The notes below the pieces were generated by a model that worked only from the letters and a program-made list of their open reading frames with translations, was not told the origin of the DNA and did not search any database. Shown here piece after piece: positions 48,301 through 58,374 of a stretch of DNA of 64,000 bases (positions are counted from its first letter, which is position 1; each line of letters opens with the position of its first letter). Both the position numbers and the translations under genes were made by a program. The DNA lies in the NCBI GenBank assembly GCA_963931925.1, contig OZ007569.1, forward strand, positions 7,289,957 to 7,353,956. Reading direction: 5' to 3'. The DNA comes from Onchidella celtica. Its lineage: Eukaryota > Mollusca > Gastropoda > Systellommatophora > Onchidiidae.

Positions 48301-51300
48301 GGCCCGACTAGATATTAACGTCTTTCTTTCCTTATCTGACATTTTACAGTTTTGTTTTTAACCTGTTTTTCTGTCTGGGGCATTTAAAAAAAAATAAATT
48401 ATTTTGTCCATCTTTTATCTTCTTTTCTTTTTGTCTTTCTATCTCAGGAAAAGATTCACACAAAACTTTCATGCAAAATATTATTATTATTATTAATTAT
48501 ATACAAACACATTTGGGTTTGTTTTTCTTTTCGTCTGATCATTTCCTTTGTTAGAGAAATTATTGCTGAAAACTCCCGTACAGCCTGCTTGAGCACTCTT
48601 GTGAATAATTGTCTACAGCTTGTTTAAAACAGCATCGCCTTATAACCAGGTTGTGCAAGTCATTTGCACAGTTAACAGATGCTAGTAGAGCAGTTAACGT
48701 GATATCATCGCTAAAAAAAAAAAAAGAAAGAAAACGCCTTCGTGCATACTTAAAAAAAAAAAAAAAGACACGAGAAAACCAAAAATGTTTCGGTAATAAT
48801 TATCACACGAGCACAAGAATAATTGGGTGCTAATTTATCATACCGACAATAAAAAACCGGGGGTTGCTCAAACTGGTACAGTGTGGAAGACATGGCTGTG
48901 TGCTGGCCTTGTGGGCTTTCTAATCCCCTGAGTTATTTGGTTTTTTGTTTGTTTGTTTGTTTGTTTTTTCTGAACAAGTACTCAAATTAGATTTATAAAG
49001 TACATTTTTTTCAAAAATGTCATAAATGAACACAAAGTAGTTTACGATGCTGTATTGATGAAAATCTAACTCGACTTCTAACCCTAATCCCCTCCCCCTT
49101 TTCCACACACACACACACACTTAGAAAAAACAACAACAACAACAGCAGACTCGACTGTCAATAACAGAACGCTTGTCATTTGGGGACAAAAAAAAAAACA
49201 CAACTGTAGGAAACGGGGTGTAAAAAATGTCCAATCCCAGCTGTAACTGATCATTTCATCATCTAAACAACACAGAAACAAACACTTGAAAAACCACAGA
49301 AAATCTGTGAGGCAGCAACGGGGCCTGGAACAAAAGTTGTATATTATGTTGCAAAGCTCCCAGCGGGGATTTTCCAAAGTACAACCCTTTTTGTGTGGCC
49401 ACATGTTAAAGGGAACGAAGACGTAGCTAGTATACCGCAGTATACAAAACTGTCGTAATCTCCAAAGATCAGACTAGTAGGAAATGCTTTTGCCAACCGT
49501 TCCATTGTAGATGTGTTTCTCAGGTCCCACGATGTTCGCTTTCCAACAAAAAACACAAACACTTACCGTTTCTTGTCCGCCAGCATTGTTTACACAATTA
49601 TTTATGCGCTTATATTCTACAGGAATGCTTGGCATTATTCGCTTCTGGGTCTGACAGAGCACTTGAATAAAAACAAAGGAGTAAAGTAACCGCGAATAAA
49701 TGGGGATTTTCCGTTGTCTTTGAAGTGTAACTGGGGGGACAAGGTGGTCTAGAGGCCACTAGGCTCGCCTCTCATGCCAAGGGTCCAGGGTTCAAAACCC
49801 GGTCGGTGCAGGCATGTCGGAAGATTTGGGATTTTTCTCATATTTTCGTGTCCCTGATCCTATTTGGGGGTGGGGGGGGGTAGGATCGAGTACTTAGTCT
49901 TCTCAGATAAGGAGGAAAAAATTCACGGAGGGCCCGTGTGCACGTTGCGAACGTTAAAGATACCTTGGCAGTTGGGAATCGTAAAGAACAGGCCGCTGCC
50001 CTGGCAAAATTAAATAAAATTCATCCCTACCATTTCTCCCCCCCCCCCACCCTCCCTCATCTCTTCCCCCCTACCCCCCAAAAAAAACTCCGCCGACCGG
50101 CGCTGCACTTTGGCGACGACGTGCCTGCTCCAGTTGTAACTGGGCTGCAATGGCACGAAGGCAAATTTCCCAAAAATGGGATTAAAGAGTTATACAAATA
50201 CAAATAGATAGCAGTCTTGAAAAATAGGACGATAACAACGAAACTGCCGCTTTACCTAGCACCCAGCGAGTTATAAATACCAACATTCTGTATCACGCTA
50301 CTCTTCATTCACTACTGACTTATCGTTTCAAAAAAACCCACTCCTTAACCCAAACCTGGAGTTGGGAATCCTCCGAAATTTCCAGATTTCCAGATTTTTA
50401 ATGTTTCTTTTTTCCTGAAGTGGAAATATATGTAAGTTGCCCACGATTACATTACATGTATTTCTTTCTCCCCTTCTCTCTCTCCTTTCTTCTAAATTCA
50501 TATTCATTATAATAATAAAAATATTACTATAACTACTATTAATAAATACTGTTTCAAGAGTTGTTCAATATAATTAAATATTGGTGGTGACACATAGCTT
50601 TAGAAGTTCAGAAATTTTTCTCTTAGTAGTTCCTATCTTTGCCTAAAAAGCCTAAACTTATATAAACGCCTGTCATCAATGATTTTTTTTTATACCCTGA
50701 ATCAAGATCGAACCGTCAACTTTAGCCAGGCTTGTCTAGGACAATCAAAACCCATAAATTAGTTGGGCTTGGGAAAGAAAGATATGACGAAGACAAAACA
50801 GAAAAATAATAATGATGATAATAAAAGCAACAACAACAACAACAATAATAAAACAAACATAATAATAATAATAATGACAAGAATAAAAAAGCTGATGCAG
50901 CCTGCTGCCTGCACACAACCCCCTGCCCAGCTCACCCAAGCCTGCCACAGCGACACAGCCACGTCTTTCTCCTTTCTAAGGGTAGCCACACAAAGGCCAC
51001 CGAATTCGGTCACCGAGCCACTAGGCGCTTTAGGTGAGAAGAATTGCAATATATAATTTCAACAACTGCACATAGAGCCCACCTAGATTCGGTCCGTTCA
51101 TATAATGCAATTCTTCTCACCTAAAGCGCCTAGTGGCCCGGTGACCGAATTCGGTGGCCTTTGTGTGGCTACCCTTACGAATACGTAGGATTGGAAGCTT
51201 TGGACAAGGCCCAGGCAACTGAGGATAACAAGACTAGTGTACGGTAAATTATATAACAACTGACATCACAACTATAGTGCATGGTAACCTTTCCCAGCTA

Positions 51301-52048
51301 GACACCACCGGTTTGTGATTATGGTGATTGTCATCTGAGCTAATGGTGACTTCTACCCAACCATCCAGTGACATAAAAAATACAGAACAAAACATCCCCC
51401 CCCCCCCCCACTACTTTGTCACAATCATGCAAACCGTATTACATCCCCACAAGGTCGAAGGAAAATTGCTCTGTTGTTTTTATTACTTCCTTGGCAACGG
51501 TACACGTGTAGTGGTGTCTGTTAGCTGTATTTTTGTAGTAGTTGTTGTTGTTAACCTGCATTTTATCTCCTTTTCCAGTGCCAACGTTCCATTTTAACGG
51601 CTTTTTCTGTATCTGCTCTCCATTGTCATTACTTATTCTGTGTCTGCTGTACACTTTTCTGGCTTTTAATTAAATGTCCATTTGTTTCTGTATATTTACA
51701 ACTAACTCGCCGTAAATCAGAAATCAGACAAATGATTGAGATCGGTAGTTGTGGTTATTATTGTTGCGCTTGATTAACGTCATCTTTGATGTGAAACAAA
51801 TCGTCTTTAATAAGAACCTGTCTTTTTATTCTTTCCTAAGTCCATAAAGTTTAAAATCGAACGATAGGAAATAGTCGCTCTTCAATTTACTACTTTTGTT
51901 TTTTACTGCTGTTTACTTCCAGGTACCTGTGTGGTAGTGTTTATCCCATCCTTAGTGTTCCATCTACGCCAGGGCTGGAGTTACCTTGAGTCTGTGTATT
52001 ATACAGTCATCACATTAACAACAATAGGATTTGGAGATTTGGTACCAG
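39150..52048 (+). CDS. Two-pore-domain (K2P) potassium channel, TREK/TALK type, 3' end not found
   Basis: Background potassium channel of the plasma membrane; two such subunits, each with two pore loops, make one pore. Four exons joined at phase-1 introns give 229 codons: 39150-39291, 40805-41014, 48087-48296, 51923-52048. Residues 4-24 form M1 ([19 protein letters not shown]); 49-100 the extracellular cap with HTC..TPE like the cap cysteine region of TREK channels and sequons NHT (49), NTS (82), NVT (86); filter 1 TIGYG at 116-120; M2 at 130-152; a basic loop; M3 at about 179-203; filter 2 TIGFGD at 221-226. M4 and the cytoplasmic tail are missing and lie beyond, or were not recognised in, the window. 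The start codon is the first in frame after TGA at 39045. TREK/TRAAK or TALK grouping is by resemblance. Confidence 0.9.
39292..40804 (+). other. K2P intron 1
   Basis: 1513 bases, phase 1. It contains (GA)n then (GGGA)n at 39316-39424 followed by AGCTTTATT, and at about 40484-40530 a GA/G run followed by TTTATTCTGGGCAATGCCCG, which on the minus strand looks like a retroposon tail as at 30055. Rest unassigned. Confidence 0.75.
40805..41014 (+). CDS. K2P exon 2: cap helices, first pore helix
   Basis: 210 bases; acceptor TTTCTTTCAG, donor ATAG/GTGAGT. Ends within the glycine codon of the first selectivity filter (T-I-G), so the filter is completed only by splicing. Encodes [18 protein letters not shown]. 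Confidence 0.9.
41015..48086 (+). other. K2P intron 2
   Basis: 7.07 kb. Includes a tandem duplication of about 140 bases (43475-43610 and 43622-43745, sharing CAGTAAGCAAAACAAAATAT and GCCACATTTTAACTGAGAAA) and C runs at 42170 and 45980. Scattered open frames (41975-42262, 44722-44922, 46046-46375) lack motifs. Confidence 0.7.
43475..43745 (+). repeat. Two-copy tandem duplication in intron 2
   Basis: Unit of about 140-147 bases, the second copy diverged but collinear (GAAAATGCTC..TTAA, CAGTAAGCAAAACAAAATAT, GGCCACATTTTAACTGAGAA). Origin unknown. Confidence 0.65.
48087..48296 (+). CDS. K2P exon 3: rest of filter 1, M2, start of M3
   Basis: 210 bases; acceptor TTTACAG, donor ATCG/GTAAGG. Starts with YGNMSP finishing the filter, then M2 ([20 protein letters not shown]), the cytosolic loop and the first third of M3 ([10 protein letters not shown]). 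Confidence 0.9.
49288..49372 (-). mobile_element. Fragment of dispersed repeat R
   Basis: On the minus strand it has GCTTTGCAACATAATATACA and ends GATTTTCTGTGGTTTTTCAA, matching the 3' part of the copies at 20778 and 26466 with changes. Confidence 0.55.
49669..50445 (+). repeat. Intronic duplicate D1, split by a SINE
   Basis: 49669-49729 plus 50207-50445 equal the uninterrupted copy at 52142-52445 (for instance TAACCGC.AATAAATGGGGA and CCCAGCGAGTTATAAATACC). D2 shows the state before the SINE came in at GAAGTGTA/GATAGC. Confidence 0.85.
49730..50206 (+). mobile_element. tRNA-derived SINE, full-length copy
   Basis: About 477 bases. Head: GGGGACAAGGTGGTCTAGAG (A-box region) and GGGTTCAAAACCCGG (B box); then the core shared with two other copies; a C-rich stretch; finally GGCACGAAGGCAAATTTCCC and AAATGGGATTAAAGAGTTAT with an (ACAAAT)n tail, similar in style to LINE-derived SINE tails. 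Boundaries come from comparison with the empty copy D2. No clear target duplication is visible. It is not a tRNA gene. Confidence 0.85.
50980..51174. mobile_element. 195-bp near-palindromic MITE, copy 4
   Basis: Same unit and same centre orientation as copies 1 and 2; flanks TAA on the left and TTA on the right, so the duplication is not exact here. Lies in K2P intron 3. Confidence 0.9.
51923..52048 (+). CDS. K2P exon 4: M3 and second pore loop
   Basis: 126 bases; acceptor TTACTTCCAG, donor CCAG/GTAAAA. Encodes [14 protein letters not shown], the [10 protein letters not shown] linker and [12 protein letters not shown]. Length divisible by three and phase 1 on both sides: skipping would remove the second filter without a frameshift. 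Confidence 0.9.
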
Positions 52049-53706
52049 GTAAAACACTGTATTAATTGAATCACTCAGTATTGTCTTGGGTTCTTCCTGT
52101 CAAGTTTTAACTATCCTCTCACCGCAGTCTCAAGCTCGTTCAAAAACAAAGGTGTAAAGTAACCGCAAATAAATGGGGATTTTCCGTTATCTTTGAAGTG
52201 TAGATAGCACTCTTGAAAACTAGGACGATAACAACGAAACTGCCGCTTTACCTAGCGCCCAGCGAGTTATAAATACCAACATTCTGTATCACGCTACTCT
52301 TTATTCACTACTGACTTATCGTTTCAAAAAAAAAAACCCACTCCTTAACCCAAGGCTGGAGTTGGGAATCCTCCGAAATTTCCCGATTTCCAGATTTTTA
52401 ATGTTTCTTTTTTCCTGAAGTGGAAAAAATATGTAAGTTGCCCACGTCAGTAAGAAAAAATGAAATAACTACAAAGAATGGAATATAAATTTTAGGCAGC
52501 AAGTAAATGCACAGAAAGGCACATTTTCTACTAATCCAGACCTTAGTGTGTTTACAGTGATTTTGTTAGGGTAAAGAGACATTGTGAATGCGTCACAAAG
52601 AATGAGTCATTACGTTTCATTTTCTGGTTAAATGAAAAGAAAGGCAGAATTTTTACTATTGTCTGTTGCTCCCTCTTGTCCGTTTTGCAGGTTGCCCACG
52701 TTGATTATTATTTGTTTTGTTTCATTTTTCTTTGTTTGTTTCACTCTTTTGTTATTGTTTGGCCCTGTTCTTGTTTTTGTTTTTCTGTGTTTGCGTTATT
52801 TTTTTATTATTTTTTTAAAAATTTTTTCTCGTATGTTGTTTTAAATTTCAAGAGCAAAGTAAAATCTCATGAACAAATACTGATTCTATTTAAACCTTGA
52901 TGTCAGCTTTTAATATGTGAAACTCAAGAAGGTGGATTATTTAGTTTCCCTATGTCAGCATGACATAAATGCTGATTTCGTCCAGGCTTTGATGTCCGTT
53001 TTTTTGCTTGTGAAATTTTAGACTTTGGAAGATTTGGTAAATTTTTGCTATCAAAAACTAACTTCCTGTCTTGAACTCAGGACAGTAATCCAGCTGCTTC
53101 ATCGGAATATTCCAAGATTTGAAAATTCAAATGCAGTGAAGTTCTAAAGGAAGTAAGGCTGAAATGCTAATTTCAGTTTTGGTAACCAAAATGTTTGATG
53201 TCTCATTGTTTTATATATTGTGGTTCATCCTTCCCCCCCCCCCCTCCAAATGTAGTATCTCTGAAAACGAATATTTTATTCCATTTTTAAAAATATATTT
53301 ATTTTACATGTGAATTACCACATAGATTCCTTCCGTGTCCCTTTCTTATTTAAGCAGTATTTTATGTGCAACACCACTTACATGTAATCTGATGAATATA
53401 CATAAGAAGATTACGAGGGAAGAACGTCAGTTGTCACAAAATGCGAGTTTTATGGTTACCTCTCTCAGTTCTTAGCTAATATCTTTAGCCTTGTTCCTCT
53501 CACGCCGATTAAGGTGAAAAACAACCGTTGTCCAGCAATAGGAGCAAATTCAGACAAGGTGTCCTCTTTTCAAGTTTCAAATTTTAATTTCTCAAAACCT
53601 TCATTTTGTGACAAGTGACGTTTTTTCCCTCCAGTCTTTCTAATTATGCAATGACTCGTATGCCGTAATTTAACGATATTTTCTCTTCTGTAATTTTTAT
53701 TTGCAG
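52049..53706 (+). other. K2P intron 4 (if exon 5 is real)
   Basis: 1658 bases with duplicate D2 (52142-52445), T-rich DNA and a C12-type run near 53234. No other candidates for exons. Confidence 0.5.
52142..52445 (+). repeat. Intronic duplicate D2
   Basis: 304 bases, direct copy of D1 without the SINE; together they bracket exon 4 of the channel gene. The sequence itself is not recognised. Confidence 0.85.
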
Positions 53707-53724
53707 GTTACTTTGAAAAGCCAG
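53707..53724 (+). CDS. Possible 18-nt micro-exon of the K2P gene
   Basis: GTTACTTTGAAAAGCCAG follows an excellent acceptor (TTTTTATTTGCAG) and precedes GTTAAT, a weak donor. It fits the phase left by exon 4 and would add GYFEKP after GDLVP, then leave phase 1 again. The frame closes at TAA two codons later, so only a micro-exon is possible. Not supported by homology that I can recall. Confidence 0.3.
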
Positions 53725-55989
53725 GTTAATTGCTTTTTGTTTTATATGTCTATATCATATCCCCATTTGTTGCACTCTCTGGCATGTTTACAACCTTTTT
53801 TTTTTCTTAAATATAATATCTATTAACATCACCTCACACTGTACAGTAGGCCCCAGAACACGCACTTATGTCACGCTATGATAGTCAGGTTGAATTATAT
53901 TTTTGAACGTTTGTGTCAATGCACCAAAGAATTGCGAAGCTTCAGAGACGGAAAGAAAAAAAGAGTAAATCATCGGTACAGTAATGCAAAAGCAGTATAT
54001 TATGACAATATATGACGTTGCCATGCCCTTAATTTTCAGAATTTGACCACCATTTGTATAACAAAAACCAGGCAGGCTGTCAAATATCTCACTTTCCGAA
54101 AAAAAAAGAAAAAGTCGAGTTACGACAGTTTGCCATGCAGTCATTGAGACTAGAAAATAATTATAAGGAAATCTTCACCCAGAGATGGAAAGGATAATGG
54201 TTAAACAGGATAGGAATACACTATTGTTTATTTTTTAACAGAATGTTTAAATTTAATTTGAAGTGATCTGAAAAGAACTCATAATCCAACATAATATTGT
54301 GAAAAGAGACGAGGAATCACTTTTCAGTCAAATGTTTCTATATGAAAATAATCATCTGGAGTGCTTAGCCGTAGCGCCATACAGGGTATTACTGTGTGGA
54401 CTTGTGGAGCACATACCGCGTTAAAAGGTTAAACCTGCATTGTTTTCTTGCCAGGTCTACACTTGTCCAATTAGCAGTCCGCCTATCATCCCTTATTTAG
54501 AGTGGCTTGGTACAGTCATTATGTGTTTTGTCGCACTTAACATTCAATTAAATATGAGTAGTCGGTTCTCAACACTTTGTTGGCGATGGTGCCTGACTGT
54601 TTGGTTGTGACGGAAGTCAAAATCACGAAGTGGGTTCTGTAATAAAATTGGGAGCTTTGAGTTTTTTGTTTTAAAAAAAACATTTATAATCAAAATCATT
54701 GTAAAATGATACGGGGGCGAAATGGGATCAAACGCCACTTCTCTAATGTTGAATTAATAGATATGAATAGAAGTGGTACAAGTCTTCCGGGGTTGTTTTC
54801 TTTTAAGTAGCACATTTAGGTTGTTGGCCTCCCTTTGTGGAGATCCGTTACGGAAGTTTGAAAGAGTATTTCACTCTGTGCTGTCCTCGAATATGGCAGT
54901 CAAAACGTTCAATATCCACTGTTTTAACCACTCAGTGCTAAGTTGAGCGAGATTCTATTTGGAGTCGCAACCAAAGCAAATTGGGAACTGCTTGTCTTCA
55001 TACCAGCAGACAGAACAATGAACATTTTTGTCGTGTTGTATGTTCACTATTGAAGATTTCTGCGTCGTATGCTGTCTCCCCATTTTATTTTTTCCAATTT
55101 CGCTTATTTCACCTGCATGTTCGGTATTTGCACTGCATGCTGAACTGATTACGGTTTGTCATCTTCCTGCTTGATCGTTTAGATTTAGGCTGGGATCATC
55201 TGACACCATAAACAAATCACAAAAGTTTCACATCATCGTTAAAAAACAAAAGAAACAATAATAAAAAACAACAACGGGTTCATGTTTACTTCAGCAATCT
55301 TTGTTGTTGCCACTTTCAGAAAACAAAACAAAACCAAAGATTTGTTTGTAATGTGGACGATAAAAAATGTTGTAATTTTACAAATAATAATATTTATCTA
55401 GATCTACTGTAAGTGTTTGGTGATCAGAAAATGGAATTTGTCGATTTGGGAAGATCTGCTTCCTCCCCGCCATGACAGGAACAGGATATTTTAAGGAAAA
55501 ACCAATTATGCCTTCAAATACTTGAGCTATATACTTTTTTTTAAACTTTTTTTTTTTTAGCGTTGTTGTATTGGGTAGCTATTCTTGATCGTCCTCGGCG
55601 TACCAGTCATGGCGGTCACCTGCTATACACAAAGTTGATTTTGTAGGCAAATTTATGTAGACATGTGCGACACGAGTTTGGATTTATATCAATTTGCAAT
55701 CTATTTCATACAAAGTACGAGGATATCCGAAGCCAGAATCTAAGTTTTTCTTCACAATGCTATTCTTTGGGTGTCTCTGAGATTTTATGCGTTTCTGGAA
55801 TAACTATCAAACAAGAATGCATTACCGAGCCTGAAGTGATTAAAATAAAAATATTGTGACGAGATATCTTGGGCCTCGTTTCAATTAAGTTTCTTTCTAG
55901 ATTTTAACATACAACTGCATTGTAATGGTAGGTAACGCCTCTGGAATGGCTAGTGTCAGGGGCGCGTAGTATTTTGCATTATAAGCCAT
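53725..55989. other. Unassigned DNA, M4 of the channel not found
   Basis: I looked for an exon encoding the fourth membrane segment and saw none. AT-rich with A/T runs, no repeats recognised. Confidence 0.4.
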
Positions 55990-56300
55990 TGGTGAACAAT
56001 GAACACAATTCCATACGACAACCTCTTGACGCTGGCCAGAAAACGCAAACTGAGTTGGTATGGACACATCACCCGTTCAAAGGGCCTTGCCAAGACCATC
56101 TTGCAGGGCAAAGTCCAGGGAGGAAGAAGAAGAGGCAGACAAAAGAAGAGATAGGAAGACAACATCAGAGAATGGACGAGCACGGAACTCAGAGAGACGC
56201 TCAGAAAAGCTGAAAACCGAGAGGAATGGAGAGGGATAGTTGCAACGTCATCAGAGATGCCTCGACGGACGTCTAGTCTAATGGATTCGCGATCGTGATC
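55990..56300 (+). pseudogene. LINE reverse transcriptase C-terminal relic
   Basis: The plus frame reads IPYDNLLTLARKRKLSWYGH, then ITRSKGLAKTILQGKVQGGR and RRGRQKKR, a TAG where this family has tryptophan, then EDNIREWTSTELRETLRKAE and EEWRGIVATSSEMPRR before the normal stop TGA. This is the C-terminal tail of a LINE different from the one at 4.3 kb, which has a zinc finger there. Truncated at its 5' side and interrupted by one stop. Confidence 0.85.
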
Positions 56301-57314
56301 TGTATGGCTTTGTTCGCGCGCCTGACAACATTCCTTTTGGAATAGTTCAGAGAAATTATTTCTCATTTGCAGAACATGATAAATACTTACAGGGTATACC
56401 CGCGACTTCACGTGCTCGGGACAAAAACTGGATTTCTGCTCACCGCTAATCTCTTGGACTTGTTTTGATCGGCATTGTTTCCCGCTCTCCCCACTTCCCT
56501 CCTTTTCTATCCGCCCTGCCCCCATCTAACTAATTATCAAGCAGAGCGCATGTCAAATACAGTCTCCCATACACTGGACTTCTCGAAGGGGAGCCAAAAA
56601 AAGTTCATTGTATTTTACCGTCGTAACAAAATTTTTAACAGATTGTCTGAAACTTCAATGAACGCAATAATTCCATACAAAAATCGATTGGGTTCGATTA
56701 TTTGACATCTAGAGCTGGGTTCTCATGTGTGCGGAAAGGGAAACGGCAAAAAATCCCTCATAATGTAAAAGGAAAGAGTGTGTACGGAAACGGCGTGCGG
56801 AAACATTTTTTCTATTTCATTACTTGAAGGCTCTATGACAATGCCGTTGCCCGTTTCAGTATATATGAGAACCCAGCTTAAGAAAACTCATTCTTTTTGA
56901 AATTGTTATTCAGGCTGCAGCGTTGAGAAAAATAAAAAAGGCCAAATTCAACCACAATGAAATACTCCCGTCACTAATTTTTAAAAAATATAATATATAA
57001 TAATGATTAGGATAGTTTCTCCCCAGAACGTCCAAAACTTCAGCTGGACCTTGTGAGTGACTGTCGTATAAATTATCAATGTAGTGTTTAAATGACATTT
57101 AGCCCAAAGAAGACACAATACAATTCTCTTCCATTAACTGCACGATGTGGAAGCATAAATAGCTTACATATGTTGACAGTCTGTATAACACTTGTACAAA
57201 CAAAACTCTACATGTTAACACTTCAAATTCCTTTCAGAATGTAAACATTTACGAATTACACGTGATGCCGAAGAACGGAAAAAAAAAAGGCAATGCACAT
57301 TTCTGAAAGAATAT
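56301..57314. other. Unassigned non-coding DNA
   Basis: No gene or repeat recognised; TTGTTATTCAGGCTGCAG.GTTGA at about 56903 also occurs near 10285 (TTATTCAGGCTGCAGGGTTG), pointing to another dispersed repeat. Confidence 0.4.
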
Positions 57315-57707
57315 TGTTACAAGTACGTAACTGTGTTCCCCCAAGTTTTTTGCCCCACGGGTACGTATTTTAATGTCTTTTGTGACTTCAGAGCTAGAGA
57401 GCTCTCCCCGAGAGACTCCTAACAACAGCCTTAATTAATTATTCTTTCAGATTTTCTTTTTGTTTTCCGCCTGTTTTTTGATTGAAAGGGTAAGGGGGCA
57501 AAGTTGGGGATTCGATAAGATTTAGTATCGAAGATAAGAATTTTCTTTTTGTTTTCCTCTTGTTTTTAGATTGAAAGGGTAAGGGGGCAAAGTTAGGGAT
57601 TCGATAAGATTTAGTATCGAAGATAGAGACGGGGTTAGGGATAAGTATATATGTACGTAAGCGCCCCTAGCGCTAAACGCTTGAGGACCGTACGTACAGG
57701 TAACAAC
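57315..57707 (-). mobile_element. MITE family M, copy 3 with internal duplication
   Basis: Inverse to copies 1 and 2. Termini TTGTTAC and GTAACAAC. Longer than the others because an 85-90-base segment (57452-57540, then 57541-57626: TTTTCTTTTTGTTTTCC...GGGATTCGATAAGATTTAG) is tandemly doubled. Confidence 0.85.
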
Positions 57708-58290
57708 AGCTTACTGAAATTGTTTTAACCAGGACACTAAATGTCAACGAGTATTTTTCCATTAGCTGGTTCAAAGAAAAAGCATTATGTCTGAAGTTGT
57801 TTGAGTGCCACATCCCGAAGGAAAATCCAGTTTTTGTACTTTTGCACAGGCAAATGTCCAGTAAACTGAAATGTGCTGTCAGGCACGCTATTCGACGCAA
57901 AATTTTACCACAAGGCGCAGAGCCATGCACGACCTCTGTATATTCTCCAGAACTCTTTAAAAATTAATAAATTCTAAAGCAATAAATATCGGTATGATTG
58001 TATCTTCTCCTGCAACAGTAATACCTCGCCTTTGTTCTTTTTTAATGGTCCATTAAACTTTATCCCGATAATTTTACATTAAAATGTGTTTACTTTGTGC
58101 ATGTTAGCAAGTGGCCTTCGTGGAATATTTTAGTTTTACATTGGTTGCTTTAAAAAGAAAATTAAACCATTACACAGGTGGACATTTTTCAGACTCGTAT
58201 ACAGGGAGCAGAGAGGGAGACAGAGAGAGAAAGAGACAGACAGACAGACATACAGAGAGATAGAAAGAGGCAGAGAGAGACACACATACA

Positions 58291-58374
<84 letters not shown>

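Larger units (their letters stand above)
48297..51922 (+). other. K2P intron 3
   Basis: 3.6 kb, phase 1. Contains degraded repeat R (49288-49372), the SINE-interrupted duplicate D1 (49669-50445), a (CAA)/(TAA)-rich patch (50829-50875), a 195-bp MITE (50980-51174) and a C13-type run at 51397. Confidence 0.75.

Noticed and set aside
49737-49815. tRNA gene
   Set aside because: A and B boxes are present but the acceptor stem does not close and the segment is the head of a SINE shared with two other loci.
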